A DNA stretch of 64,000 nucleotides from Lucifuga dentata (GCA_014773175.1 VXCM01000040.1:62001-126000), one strand, 5' to 3'. Shown: positions 12,581 to 24,381, counted from the first letter of the stretch. Notes: generated from the letters alone by a model not told the origin. Numbers and translations are program-made.

Positions 12581-13695
12581 CGCAGAAAGCTTTCCACGGG
12601 CTTGCTGGGTAATAGTGATTTCTGTTTATGGAATGTCAGAGTGATACAGAAGCATGAAAGGTGCAGAAGATGAAAAAACTCATTATGGGAGGTAGGCGAG
12701 AGTAAATTGGTTTGTGGGTGACAAAATATTGTATATCTGCAGGATATTAAATGATGTACATGCTTTGATAAGTGGACCAATCTTCACTGGTTTGCATTTC
12801 TCTGAATGTCTTTCATTATTCTCTACCAGCCTGAGACAAACTCAGCGATGTTTTCCATTTAAACTCCAATCAAACTTTTACCACGTACTCTATTTATTTC
12901 CAGTCGTATAATATTTTCTCAGGCTCGCATTTTCTTTTTTAAACTGCAGAGGAATATGATGTATACTCTCATCGCCTTTGCAGCACAGAAAGCTTGGCTC
13001 GTGGTATTGTTCTGAACAGTTTAAAAATCTCAGAGCGATACCAAACCAAATAATATCTCAGAGAAGGCCTGCAGGTAGCAAGAAAGTGGAACAATGAGTC
13101 ATTCCACCAAAAAAATCCAAGAACTTTGCTGGGTTGTCAGTGGGAGGGTCTCAAATTCAAGCTAATACCTCTTCACCTACAGGAGTCATATATATCTGAT
13201 GCAAATAGATCAAAGCTCAAGGTCTTATCTAGGTGTTCATGTCAATATCACATGCATGAAAATCAATTAAAATGTAGTCAAATTCGACTTTATGTCTATT
13301 TTCTGCAAAAAAAAACTTCAATGGACACATATAGCTACAAAGAAGCAGGCTATTTTAACATCAAGTTAAAATAGCATCTTGCCAAGGAGCCTCCCTCATC
13401 ATTTTTTTGCTTTAGGCGACATCGATTTCAGTAGGATTTGTGTATCTTAGTCAAGAGTGTTCAGTATCTGTGAGAGGATCTGTGAGAGTGTCAGGTTGCA
13501 GGAGAACTTGACTTGGTGCCCCAGAGGCGCATGGGGTGAGGGTATCACAGGAGGAGTGCTAAGGTGAGCTCAGAGGTCGAAACTAAAATGCTTTTGTGCA
13601 TCTGGTTTCAACCGCAGAGGGGAATTTGTTTTAAAATAAACCAATATCAGCTGCAGCACACCTCAACTTACGTCGCTCTTTGTCTTCCTCTGCAG

Positions 13696-14464
13696 GAATT
13701 TCTACTACATCACCATGCTACGTGACCCCGTGTCACGCTACCTCAGCGAGTGGAAGCACGTGCAGCGTGGCGCCACGTGGAAAACTGCCCTGCACATGTG
13801 TGACGGCCGCTTGCCCACGCAGGATGAGCTCCCCGCCTGCTACAGCGGCGAGGACTGGACGGGCGTGTCCCTGGCAGACTTCATGAACTGCCCGTCTAAC
13901 CTTGCCAACAACCGCCAGGTCCGCATGCTGGCTGATCTCAGCCTGGTGGGCTGCTACAACATGTCATCCATGAGCGAGCTAGAGAGAGGCCGCGTGCTGC
14001 TCGCCAGCGCCAAGGCCAACCTGCGCAACATGGCCTTCTACGGCCTGACGGAGTTCCAGCGTAAGACGCAGTACCTCTTCGAGCGGACGTTCGGCCTACG
14101 CTTCCTCCGGGCCTTCACGCAGATCAACAGCACACGTGCCGCCAGCGTGGGAATCAGCGAGAAGGTCCGGTGGCGAATCGAGGGGCTGAACGCCCTCGAC
14201 GTGGAGCTGTACGAGTACGCCAAAGAGCTGTTCCTGCAGCGCTACCAGTACAACCGGCAGAAACAGCACCAGGAGGAGCGGCTGAGGAGGCGGCAGGAAA
14301 GGCAGCAGAGGCAGCGGCTGCACAGGACCTATCTAGCTGCGCTGTGGAGATTCGGAGGTGGGGGTGAGAAGGAGGAGGAGGAGGAGGAGGAGGAGGAGGA
14401 AGGGAAGAGGCTGGAGGAGATAGCCACAACAGAGGACTACAGCAGCCAGGTGGTGCGGTGGTGA
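13696..14464 (+). CDS. hs6st3: heparan-sulfate 6-O-sulfotransferase 3, terminal coding exon
   Basis: This is the C-terminal ~256 residues of a Golgi type II membrane enzyme that transfers sulfate from PAPS to the 6-O position of glucosamine in heparan sulfate. The exon follows a CTCTGCAG acceptor and starts in phase 2 (G|AAT TTC TAC). RDPVSRYLSEW is the 3'-phosphate PAPS-binding motif of the family. NLANNRQVRMLADLSLVGC and FGLTEFQRKTQ-like segments are typical of HS6STs. The ending TEDYSSQVVRW matches HS6ST3 better than HS6ST1 as I know them, and the oxgr1 neighbour supports this. The C-terminal tail has a run of ten Glu encoded by GAG/GAA repeats (about 14367-14400), longer than I would expect in mammals. 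The N-terminal half and the other PAPS loop are upstream of the window. Confidence 0.93.
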
Positions 14465-15144
14465 GGAGAACACGAGCCAAAAACAGAAACTCAAAGCACC
14501 AATGCACTGACTGATTGCTGTTTGATTCCATTCTGCTTGATTCTCCTCCCTCCTTTCTTTCCCTCCATCCTCCCTCCATCTCCCCTCAGCTCTGCTCCTG
14601 CTGTGAATCTGCCAAGCCTTTGACTCAGCTCTCATCGTGCTACGTCGGACCGCCGGATGGTGTCTTAATATTTATGATGGATGTATTGTCGTGGCAACAT
14701 AAACATTTTGTATTTAAGTTTTTCTTATGTTACTTTTGGCACTGCGGTTGTGAAATTTTGATGCATTAAGAGCTTTGAATGTTCTCAAAGCAATGAAAAT
14801 GTTCCTTAAATTCGAAACGGAACTGAAAAAACATGGCGTGCTTCACGCTGGAGGAAGTTCAAGACCAATTTTAGTATATTTTCAGTATGACTTGAAAGAT
14901 CCTGCGTGTCATGTTTGTGATCTAGCCTGTGTTAATCAGTGACATGTAGTTAAATCTGTGGCGTTCGGCTTCATAAGAATATCAAAGCACAAACTTGGTG
15001 ATAGTCTGCAGTGTGTTTTTTTTTTCCGATCGATTAGGCTGCTGTGTACATAAACAATCCAGGCAATTTCTTGCAGGAAATGTGTTGAATAAAAATATGC
15101 AGCATCGAGTTAAATCTGTCCATGATGGTTCTGTCTTCCTCTGT

Positions 15145-15285
15145 TCCACAGCACTGGAATGAACTAGGTAGGTAGGAAAAACAATAATATTTACTGCTCC
15201 AGTAATATGTCTTAGGAAATGTTATTTATCATGCAGGTTGTTTCTACTGGGCTCAAACATGCAAAATCACCAATATGGTCCTTTT
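15145..15285. mobile_element. truncated right end of the palindromic MITE
   Basis: It contains the family blocks GGTAGGAAAAAC, CTCCAGTAATATG and GGGCTCAAACATGCAAAATC and ends AATATGGTCCTTT. The left half is missing. It falls in the presumed hs6st3 3'UTR. Confidence 0.7.
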
Positions 15286-15581
15286 TCAGGAAATTAGGGG
15301 GTAATATGCACTTCCTGGTCTCTGCCTCTGAGGCAGAAAAGGAAATGGCTGTGCTCAAAGACAAAAATAGCCTTCCAACCACAGCTGCAGACCCAATACT
15401 TACACAGCATGCAAGAGAGAGAGCTTAGAATTAGCTGATGGTACTGGTTTGCTGCTTTCAAATACACCTTGCATTAAAAATATAATATATCCAGAGAAAA
15501 TAATTGTTAATCTGAGGTGTAAATGTGCAGAACAGACCCGCCAGACTGCAAACAGATATGCTTGTCCTTCTCAATCTTGTT

Positions 15582-15587
15582 AATAAA
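15582..15587 (+). terminator. hs6st3: candidate hs6st3 polyadenylation signal
   Basis: An AATAAA hexamer in GTTAATAAAGTTATTTTG, about 1.1 kb after the stop codon. An alternative AATAAA lies at about 15089. Which one is used cannot be told from sequence alone. Confidence 0.4.
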
Positions 15588-15647
15588 GTTATTTTGAATC
15601 AGGAGTTTTGCCATAGATGGGGAGACGGAATCCAGATATGAGAATTT

Positions 15648-15653
15648 TTTTAT
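15648..15653 (-). terminator. oxgr1: candidate oxgr1 polyadenylation signal
   Basis: TTTATT on the plus strand is AATAAA on the minus strand, within GCAATAAAAAAATTC. It would give oxgr1 a ~1 kb 3'UTR ending about 60 bp from the plus-strand signal of hs6st3. Confidence 0.35.
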
Positions 15654-16691
15654 TGCAAAAGTTTAAAACGTTACATAAATAGCATCTTATTCTCACAGTA
15701 GCAACAGTTTGGTGCAGAAGTTTTGTGATTTGACATATTTTAGTAATTGTGAGCTAAACTATAAACCAGAAAAAGCCAAAGCAGCAGATTGATGAGATGA
15801 TGGCGTCCAGGATGAAACGTCTGTTTTCCAGCCACGGTTCCAGTGACAGACAAATAATGTTAACAGCTTCCGTTATCTGCGGATGTGTCTCTCTGTTTGT
15901 TGACAGGGGAATTTGTTCCGGGAGGTTTGTTTTAGATGAAGATAAACTCGTGTCTGGCGCTTCTGCTCTCGATGATTCCGTCTTCAAATGTCAACGATGA
16001 ACCATTTCCTACACCGTGGCATTAATGTGCTCTAAGCAGGAATCAAATTCGATGCCTTTGGTTGTTTTGCTTTCAGCTCAGAGAGGGGAATGTGCTGCCT
16101 GCCCCGTCGGCTGAATGCATCTGCAAAGAGAACTCGGCTAAGTGCTTAGATACAACCTGCGAGTCTTTCACAGATCGGTAGCTACGGGAGGTGTTATTGG
16201 GCTGTAAAAAAAAATCATTTTAAAACCATTCTGGGGCTGCGGCACAGAAAAATCCAGCAAACATGATGACTGATGTAGTGATGCGGTTTTTCGAAATTTA
16301 ATTTATCACACAACAGGGTCAGAAATTATAATTAACTCTGCGGTTACAATCTCATGCTTTGGAAACAGGCCTCTGGAGAGAATTTGATGCTGTAGAGGCA
16401 AACAGGAAAAACAACTTTGGAATTCTGATGTGAGATATTAGCAGTTATCTTTACAGGAATTATCATGGCAACGAAGGCAGATATGGAAAAAACAAAGGTT
16501 TAACTTCCGATACCTTCCATGGGTCTCATCTATGTGTCTCTCTCAGCACTTTTGAGAACCATGGTAGCCTGGGTTGGGACATGGTACTCCTGGTCAAACC
16601 AAAACAAGAATAAAAGAGTTTCTTCCTGTTTTGGAATATAAATAATGACTTGTCAAAAAGAGAGGAAGGAAATATAAAATTGTTGGACCAG

Positions 16692-17681
16692 TCACTCAGC
16701 AGGCATGTCACTACCTTCCTTGTTAATGATGGCCATGTTGAGGAGCGACCTGGCTTTTGAGAACCAGTGCTCCTGGTAGAAAGTGCTGAAGAAGGCCTGC
16801 CTGAATTTATCACCAGAGAGGGTGTACAGTGCCAAGTTAAAAAAAGTGTTGAATGCAGCCAGAGGCCTGGAGATAATATACGCTGCATGGACGCTGCGCT
16901 CCATCACGCACGTCACCTCTGGCGTCCTTCTCGTGGCCATACGCAGCACCCGTAAGATGTGATATGGCAGGAAACACATGACAAACACCGCCAGGATCAT
17001 CATGGTGACATGCCGTGCACGGGTCCGACTGGGACGGCTACAGCGGGGACCGTTTGCTAACTTTTTAGCAACACCAATGTAACACATGAACACCACCACT
17101 AGGGGGAGTAGAAACCCAAGCGCAGTTAGAAGCCAGCCGTACCACCACACCACCTCGACGGGTTTGGTGCTGGCAAAGTCCAGACAGTAGGTCTTGTTGT
17201 TGTGCTCCTCCATGGTTATCATCGCCAACATGGGTGTGATTTCGGCGGCGGCGATGACCCACACGGCCACGCACGCCGTGATACCCCAGCACCTCTGCTG
17301 CATCTGCGCCGCCCTCAAAGGCTTGGCCACCACCACAAAGCAGAAAACCGCCAGGCAGGTCAGGCAAAGGACGCTTCCGTACAGATTAATATGAAACCCA
17401 AAGCGCACAAAGCGGCACATGAAGTCGCCGAGCGTCCATGAATCCCCGTTGCTGTAGTAGTAGATCAAGAAGGGCATGCTGAGGATGTAGAGGAGGTCGG
17501 TCAGCGCCAGGTTGACCATGATGATGCTGCTGCTCTTCCAGGGCCTCAGCTTCATCAGGTAAACGGCGATGGATGTTACATTTCCCACCAGCCCCACAAA
17601 GAAAATGATACCGTAGGCGATGGGAAGGTAGTAACGCTTCATCAACTGGTCCACATCGGTGCAGTTATGACTGTTGTTCAT
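16692..17681 (-). CDS. oxgr1: 2-oxoglutarate receptor 1-like GPCR
   Basis: An intact 329-residue class A (P2Y-like) receptor in one coding exon. Its human relative OXGR1 (GPR99) is a plasma-membrane receptor for 2-oxoglutarate and is also reported for cysteinyl leukotrienes. Seven hydrophobic segments are visible. NxT/NxS glycosylation sites are in the N-terminus, GNV is in TM1, NLALTDLLY in TM2, and the TM3 cysteine is C89. Arg93 and His97 (FVRFGFHINLY), the TM6 arginine in HILRVLR and the TM7 arginine in ISRPLAA match the polar ligand pocket known for OXGR1/SUCNR1-type receptors. The TM3 end reads F-C-F (residues 113-115), so the DRY/FRY arginine is replaced by Cys. Nine bases before the ATG is a good acceptor (CCTACCCAACAG), so an upstream 5'UTR exon is likely. 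It is convergent with hs6st3. Confidence 0.88.
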   Translation of the reverse strand: MNNSHNCTDVDQLMKRYYLPIAYGIIFFVGLVGNVTSIAVYLMKLRPWKSSSIIMVNLALTDLLYILSMPFLIYYYSNGDSWTLGDFMCRFVRFGFHINLYGSVLCLTCLAVFCFVVVAKPLRAAQMQQRCWGITACVAVWVIAAAEITPMLAMITMEEHNNKTYCLDFASTKPVEVVWWYGWLLTALGFLLPLVVVFMCYIGVAKKLANGPRCSRPSRTRARHVTMMILAVFVMCFLPYHILRVLRMATRRTPEVTCVMERSVHAAYIISRPLAAFNTFFNLALYTLSGDKFRQAFFSTFYQEHWFSKARSLLNMAIINKEGSDMPAE

Positions 17682-19282
17682 TGCTGAGTCCTGTTGGGTA
17701 GGAAAAGAATTTATAAAACACGCGGTTCAATTGATTTCCATTAAAGAAACAGTTGAAAAAAATATGCATGTGTTGGCTAAAGAACCTGGAAATTTTGCAG
17801 TTTGGCAAAATTTCTAGCTAAATAAGCAGATCTAATAAAGAAGTGAATAAGACTACACAAAAGACACTTTTTCATTAATTTTTGCATGTTTAGAAAGGTT
17901 ATCCCTAATATTTTGAGCTGAAACTGCTTCGTTTTAGGCGAGAAAAGACATCATCACATTTCCCTTAGTTGTCAGTGGCAATTACTGCACGAGGAAAGAA
18001 GAGAGTGTAGAAATCAACACAAAGGCAAGACAGGGAGAAACAAACAATCAAGCAAACTCAGAGGGAAAGAAGCAAACAGAATCCATCTCTTCTTTCCTTG
18101 TCAGCAGCCTAACAGTTGTGAAAGCCTCTCAGGATGTGACAGTGCCAGCAGCATCCTGGTTTCCTGTAGTGCTGTCAGCTCAGTCTGCTCTCATTATGGA
18201 TGTGAGGAGAAGTGGAAGGTGTCATTTACACATCACATGTTGGCTCGGATTTTAAAGGCAGGACACTGAACTCATTGAAAGCATCATATTTGGTGTTTAG
18301 TGGAAAAATGCAACTACAATAGGTGACTTTTTTTCTACTTACTTTTGCAGCCTCTTCATCAGTGTTCACTCCTCAGAGTCTCATCTCCTCTGCTCACCTC
18401 ACTCCTCCTCCTGCTCCTCCTCCTCCTCCTCTCTCCCCTCCTCTTCTAGTTTTTCCCAAGGGAAACTCAGGAATATTTTTGCGAGGAAGTTCCACTGCTC
18501 TGTACTTTACTTTCAGCCAAAAAACAAAAACTTCCTGGTATCATCCCTGAGTTGACACAGGCTCAAAGGTCATTTTAATTTACACAGGTAAGGTTTCGGC
18601 TGAATTCGTGCAGGTAAAAGGTGAGACAGGTGCAGCATTTTGAATTTTTGATAAATTAAACCCTCCTGTGCACCTTTTGTTTGGATAAATCACAAATTTC
18701 TATAGATGTCTTTGTTATGCCTTCAAACGCTGATGACTGTGCAAAGCTAAATTTGGCACAAACAAGGACCTCAGCTTGCAATTACAGAAATAAGGAAGTT
18801 AGGTATAATGTGGGGAAATATAAAAATAGCAAGATTAGTATCCTGTGACCTACATTTCTGCAAATCTAAGAGCTGCAAAGATTTTTTTTTGTTGCTATCA
18901 AGACCAAGCTGCTGTCCTTTAAGGGCAATTTGGATTTGAAATATTCCTGCAAGAGTCCAGTGTAAATGAGATATTTCATTCCGTGGAACTTTCCATCACA
19001 GATCACTGAATACACAGTATATTTTTCATCTTTTCTTGACTTTTAAACATGTAGTAAACCACAGTCATGTTGACAGACACATTAATATAGTCAAAATCAT
19101 TCAGGTTGCTGTTTGAAAGATTTTAACCCAGTTCCACTTCCTTGTTTGCTCTCTCTCCTACCTGGAATGCAGAAACATAAGACTTTTCTCCCTCAGCTGC
19201 TCTCAGCATTTTCATATCACCTCTGTAATATCAGCTTTCACACAAAAAATAAAAAAGCAAAAGTAGTGCAATTTTACAAGTG
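17682..19282. other. oxgr1 upstream region / klhl41 downstream region
   Basis: Contains the oxgr1 promoter side (minus strand) and sequence downstream of klhl41. There is a CCT-rich low-complexity tract around 18403-18447. No exon is recognised. Two open frames of 75-103 codons look random. Confidence 0.5.
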
Positions 19283-19288
19283 TTTATT
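19283..19288 (-). terminator. klhl41: klhl41 polyadenylation signal
   Basis: TTTATT on the plus strand gives AATAAA in AAAATAAACACTTG on the minus strand, 216 bp after the klhl41 stop codon. A second AATAAA-like run lies slightly downstream. Confidence 0.5.
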
Positions 19289-19503
19289 TTACAAAAGAAG
19301 AGCTACAAATGATGCGAGGAGGGCTTTGCAGACCCATCTAAATTCTTTGGGGTTGGTGCAGTCTTTGAAGAGGCAGAAGAACCAAGGTGCAAATAAAAAT
19401 CACCAGGATGCAGAGGAAATTTAATGTCAAAGGTCAAACTTGATAAAGAGGAATCCAGTGCAGGAAGCTTAGGGGGCGGGGTTTGGTGGTGGTGCTTGTG
19501 TGT

Positions 19504-22500
19504 TTACAGTTTGGGCATCCTGGCTGCGTTGAGGCGCAGGGATACACAGGAAGAGCCGGCAGCGTAACGCATCTCTCTCAGCATGCCGCTCCACTGCTTC
19601 TTATCATCCTCGTACCTAACAGACATAAGAGGATCTCCGTTACAAGCTCAATGCATGGCATATATTACTGCAGTGGTTCTCAAACTGTGGTACATGTAGC
19701 AGCAGTGGTACCTGAAGCGCCCCCTGCTGGTTTGCCAGATGATTTAGCTGTATAAGAAGTAACTAACTGCTTTATCATTGGATATTAACACATTTATTAA
19801 AGGCTTTAAAGGTTGCTTTTGGGTTGCCAGGTTGTAATGGACCAATCAAATATTGCTAAAACCATTTGTTAACAATTTATAATTATTATTATTTACACCT
19901 GCAGACGTGATAGATTATTGATTATTACAGATTATTATATTAATGATTTATCAACATTTATAAAATGTAGACCTGATGATCCAGACTGATTAACATATAT
20001 CATGAGGAATTAATAAAGGGTTCTTCTGCTAAAATAATCAATCAGGTCTTCAATCATAAATGTTCATAAGCTAATAACTGAATTAAAGTTGCTAATAAGT
20101 AGAAATAATTCATATTAGAGGAGGATATACACCAGCCAAAGGGAATTTTCAATGCCTAGCAACCACAAGCAATTTATCAAGCCTCACTAATTTATTATTT
20201 ATTTAACTCCAAACTCTTTATTAATTTTTTATGTCTCACTTAAGATCTTGCATCACTTGAGAAGACTTACTGCCAGACATCGGTGACCTCTGTGGGAGCC
20301 ACCTCTTTGTCCTCCATCTGGACCATCGTGAAGCCTCCCACGGCGAAAAGCGAGCCCCCGCTGCTCACCAGGTTCACAGAGCTCCTCTCCTGGGGAAACT
20401 CTGTGAAGGGCTCCCACCTGAGGAGATCCACCACAGCATTAAAATAAGTAAGTATGATGAAGAACGGCTCATCCAAACCCCAAATAAAAGATAAAACCGG
20501 ATCGGTACTTGTTTGTTCCGAAGTTGTAGGCTTCGCATGAAGCGGTGAGGCCCTCCTCGTTGACTCCACCAGCCACCACCAGCTTGCCGTTGTGGATGAC
20601 GGCTCCGAACATGGCTCTGGGTNTTGACTCCACCAGCCACCACCAGCTTGCCGTTGTGGATGACGGCTCCGAACATGGCTCTGGGTGTCTTCATGGCTGC
20701 CTGCTCCCTCCACTCCGCCTGTTTGTGATTGTACACAAACATCTTGTTGAGGGCTTTGCTGTAGAGGAAAAAGGAAGAAACAGAGATGGAATTTTAATTG
20801 TGAAATGATAATACAAGATTAAAAGCTGTTATGGGACTTGTAAGATGGAGTTGCACCCTTTAGGTACAAAATTAGCAAATTACGAGCCTCAAATTTCTGA
20901 GTGTCGGTTTATCTGTAGGGAACACTGAAAGTATGAAACAAATTGCATTTTGGCATTGCAGAGGGGATTTAAAGGACCATACTGGTGGTTTTGCCCAATA
21001 TAAACAACCTGCATACATGTTTCATTACTGAAAATCATTTCCCAAAACATACTACTGGAGTGGTAAATATTAGTATTGTTTTTCCTACCTTCCAGACAAC
21101 CATTGCTTTCAGTAAAAAATCAACTTGTAGAGACTTGAAACATGCTTGACATAAGTCATCATCACAGCAAACATGATGTCTATTAATGTATGTCTCCTCC
21201 AGGGAATATCGTTGTAGGAGAAGACGGCTTTCACCAAGAAATTAAAACGACTGTCCCTTCTATATTTGACATATTTCTTAGCAAGTGAAATATTGAATTT
21301 TAAGGTGGGTGCATAGCCCTGAATATTCGATTTTGAAAGATAAGGGAATCTGGCAAAACAACATGAAAACTAAAATATGGTTTTATGATCTGTAACATGG
21401 TTGTCAGTCACAAAGTGTGTATGCACACATGCAAAATCACAGGTATGGTCCTTTAAAGACAAAACATGTTCTTATATTTGCGATGAGGATCATTTTAACA
21501 AACATGGTTTGTAGATATGCTTAAACGGAAACACTGATTCAGTTGTTAGATCGCCAGTTATGAATATATCCACCAATTACGCTCAATATTCAATTCTAGA
21601 AACGTTTGCAGTTGAGTATTTTCAATTAATATTTCCTATTATTGAAAGATATTAGTGCAGGATTGGAAGTGTAATTGTTGCTATGACATCCTGAGCAGCC
21701 CTGCAGTCTGGCAGAATGATAGAACATAAACAGCTGCAGCTCACAGCATAAGGTCTCACACACACACACATACACACACATGGACTCATTCACTTACTTG
21801 TCATCCGTCTTTCCTCCAATGCAGTAAACCAGCCCTTTGTGGGAGACGACAGCGTGGCCATGGATCTTCAGAGGAAGCTTTTTGGTCTCGCTCCACTTCA
21901 TCTTCCTGAGGACATGAGGGTGACTTTAGTTTATGACTCTCAATATCTAAAATTACTATGATTTTACTGTTTTTTGGTGTAATACATTCACGATCTACAT
22001 TGAATCCTACTAAGGCTCTCCCTCTGCCTAAATTCATTTCTCCTTGATAAACACAAAGCTATATTTAGAATAAAACTTCTTCATAAAGACCTGAGTAGAT
22101 TAAAAAAAAAAGTGAGATGAGCTATTAGACCTTCACACCACATAGTCATTGTTTGTCATGTTTAAAGTTAATTTGCAAGTTCCCCAAGATAATTATCACC
22201 TGACATGTTTACCAAAGGTGAGAGACAGGTGAGAAACGAAACNCAAGTTCCCCAAGATAATTATCACCTGACATGTTTACCAAAGGTGAGAGACAGGTGA
22301 GAAACGAAAGAAAAAAGAAGAGAAGAGCAACTAAGAAAGATGACACTGACTCGATATCATAGCATAGGACGCTGTCAAGAGACTCGTTGGTCTGGAGGTC
22401 TTTTCCAGCCACGGCAAAGAGAAGGTTCTCACTCTCTCCGATGTTGAAGAGGCATCTCGGGGAAGGCATGGGTGGCAGGGCCACCCATTCCGATGTGAGT

Positions 22501-24381
22501 TGATCCAGCTGGAAACAAAAGACAAGGGAATGGTGAACATTAAATCAAACAGGAGAGAAAGCGGCCTCTTAGCACCCATTAGCTCTCTGTCTGCGTCTCC
22601 TTGGAAATCAATCACGATGCTGTGTAGTATTCCCATATTGATTATGTTGTAAAATCTACAGTAAGTAAGTTTTTTCAGTGTCTCTTAGGCCGAGGATGGG
22701 CAATGTGAGGAACATAATCCACAGACTGATTGCAGAAAGGATTAGGAAAAACAACATTCAGTATCCCATGTATCTTTGGAATTAAGAAAATAGAGGCATC
22801 TGCTAATCAAATGAAAGAGGAAAAGTTGATAATCATGTCTGATGAGCCATGCTGACTGGATGTAGAGTTATTGTAAGACAATGGAAGTCATCATCATTTC
22901 AACAATGGATTGAACTCATGTCAAATATCTGCAGCTACGAAAGGATTATACTTTGAACTTCAGGGAAAGAAGACCTTTATTTTGAAAATTTGGAGCCCCT
23001 TTCTCGATCTTATTGCCACCAGAAAATGATTAGAGTTAGGGTTAGGGTAATAATATTAAGGTTAGAAATATTAATATTATTTCTAACACATATACTTCCT
23101 ACATATTTATATAAATATTCTATATGTTAACATGTTTAATGTCCTCTTATACCTGCAGTCAATATGATTTTTTCTTTTATGTGTGTGGATGTTTTTGATT
23201 TTGGGACCTTATTTGAAAATTTGTAAAGAATTAAAAAAAAAAAAAAAAAAAAAAAGATAATCTGATAATTCACTCACTGAATAGAAGTAACACTGCAAGG
23301 GCACTTCCTTGTTTTCCTCATCTACAAACAGTCCTCCAATAATGTAGAGCTGGTTCCTCTGCGATGCCAGGCTGACGTGGTTTCGCGGCACCTGGTCCGA
23401 CATGGCCACCAGGAAGCACTCGTTCTCGTTGACATCGTATGCCACTGCTGCCGAGTCGTTGATCATCAGGATGAAGTCGCGCATGTACATGCCAAGTCTG
23501 CGGGTGTCATTGAGGAAACCTGGGAATTGGCTGGCCTCCTCCTCACCTCCCTCCCCCTCCTCCCCCTCCTTCTTCTTGGGTTTCTCGGGAAGTTTCCCCT
23601 GGAAGGCGTCTTTGATGGCCTGCATTTTCTTCTGCAGCTCCGGGTCTGCCTTGATGATGTCATCTCTCTCCACTTTTTCGTGGAAGTACTTCTCCGGCAG
23701 CAGGCGGAAGCGGACGCAGTCGAAGGCGTCTCCCAGGACTTTGATACGCGCCTCCTTGTCGTGGCGGACCCAGGCCATGACGGCTTCGAACACCAGCTCC
23801 TCTCGCTCCACGTTCAATGTGTCTCCGCCGATGATGGCGAAGAGTTCATGGGCAGCGAGCTTGAGGAACTCCTCGTCTTTGTAGAGGAGCTCAAAGTGGT
23901 CTGCGATGTAGTTGCGTGCAGCCATGGCGAGCCTGGGGCAGCCGAGCACCAGACCCATCCTGAAGATGGCCATGCAGTTGCTTGGGGAAATCTTGTTTTG
24001 AAGGTAGTTGACACACACAGTAAAGACGGAGGGGATCTGGAACCGGTTGGACACAGCAATTATATCCTGTACGTTGTCATCGGTGAGGTCGATCTCAGCC
24101 GAGTACAGGTACTGGATGATCATGTCCAGGATAGAAGGATTGACGTCCTCCAAAACCACCTCCTTGGTGTTCTCCACCTCCTTACCATCCTCTGTGAAGA
24201 AGATCTCCCTGAAGTACGGGCTGCAGGCGGCTATGATCAGCCGGTGGCATGGCAAGCTGCGGTCGCCCACCTTCAGGGTACAGTCCACAAACTTGTTCTC
24301 ATTCAGCAGTTCTTTCAGGCCATCCTGGAGCAGGGTGCTCTGAAACAGGCGCAACTCCTCCTTAATGGCTTTGGGGTCCAT
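19504..24381 (-). CDS. klhl41: kelch-like protein 41 (sarcosin), six coding exons
   Basis: Exons in order: 24381-23278, 22508-22351, 21905-21798, 20758-20509, 20417-20271, 19615-19504. All junctions are GT-AG and in phase. After removal of a 64-base assembly duplication in exon 4 the model is 604 aa, close to the ~606 aa mammalian protein. KLHL41 is a muscle BTB-BACK-Kelch adaptor of Cullin-3 that stabilises nebulin and helps myofibril assembly. The BTB domain is at about residues 30-135 ([19 protein letters not shown]), BACK follows to about 240, then an acidic linker ([10 protein letters not shown]), then kelch blades ([37 protein letters not shown]). The last residues are [12 protein letters not shown]. 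Lineage a/b is not determinable. The start is the first [17 protein letters not shown], matching the family N-terminus. Confidence 0.95.
19671..19770. mobile_element. hAT-like terminal fragment
   Basis: CAGTGGTTCTCAAACTGTGGTAC followed by GCGCCCCCTGCTGG resembles the terminal sequence of hAT-superfamily (Charlie-like) elements known from vertebrates. The opposite terminus (GTTTGAGAACCACTG) is not seen nearby, so it is a fragment. It lies in the last intron of klhl41. Confidence 0.5.
20560..20686. other. klhl41: 63-bp duplicated contig end around an N, inside klhl41 exon 4
   Basis: 20560-20622 and 20624-20686 are identical 63-base copies joined by one N at 20623. Both copies encode the same kelch segment ([18 protein letters not shown]). 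Collapsing them restores the reading frame and the normal family length, so this is an unmerged contig overlap and not a real exon duplication. Confidence 0.92.
20969..21456 (+). mobile_element. TTAA-bounded palindromic MITE, copy in klhl41 intron 3
   Basis: TTAAAGGACCATACTGG starts the copy and ACAGGTATGGTCCTTTAA ends it. ATACTACTGGAG, TTTTTCCTACCTTCCAGAC and GGGAATATCG landmarks are inside. Both TTAA flanks are intact. It sits between klhl41 exons 3 and 4. Confidence 0.8.
22176..22309. other. 66-bp duplicated contig end around an N, klhl41 intron 2
   Basis: 22176-22241 and 22244-22309 are identical, separated by one base and the N at 22243. The pattern matches the other N-flanking duplications, so it is read as an assembly join. 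It does not touch coding sequence. Confidence 0.85.

Larger units (their letters stand above)
1..13695 (+). other. hs6st3: presumed 3' part of the large hs6st3 intron
   Basis: No exon with protein similarity that I recognise is present on either strand before the splice acceptor at 13695. HS6ST genes are known to have two main coding exons separated by a very large intron, so this stretch is most simply the end of that intron. It contains several TTAA-bounded palindromic elements (861-1338, 3358-3411, 4635-5130, 6676-7283, 8060-8623), microsatellites around 9.9-10.5 and 12.5 kb, and N gaps at 6941, 7371, 11403 and 11671. The intron assignment is inference; upstream exons are outside the window. 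Confidence 0.6.
14465..16691. other. convergent 3' regions of hs6st3 and oxgr1
   Basis: No further coding sequence is recognised. The stretch likely contains the 3'UTR of hs6st3 (plus) and of oxgr1 (minus), plus a truncated MITE end at 15145-15285. Short opposed open frames at 15754-16000 overlap on both strands and lack homology that I recognise. Confidence 0.5.

Noticed and set aside
14154..14635. Minus-strand open frames of 100-141 codons
   Set aside because: They are shadows of the hs6st3 exon and its GAG repeat (Pro and Leu runs in the complement).
20560..20686. A duplicated kelch segment in klhl41
   Set aside because: Exact 63-bp copies around one N, with normal length after collapsing, indicate assembly overlap and not biological duplication.
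23035..23048. TTAGGGTTAGGG telomere-like sequence
   Set aside because: Only two units in a klhl41 intron; too short to be an interstitial telomere array.
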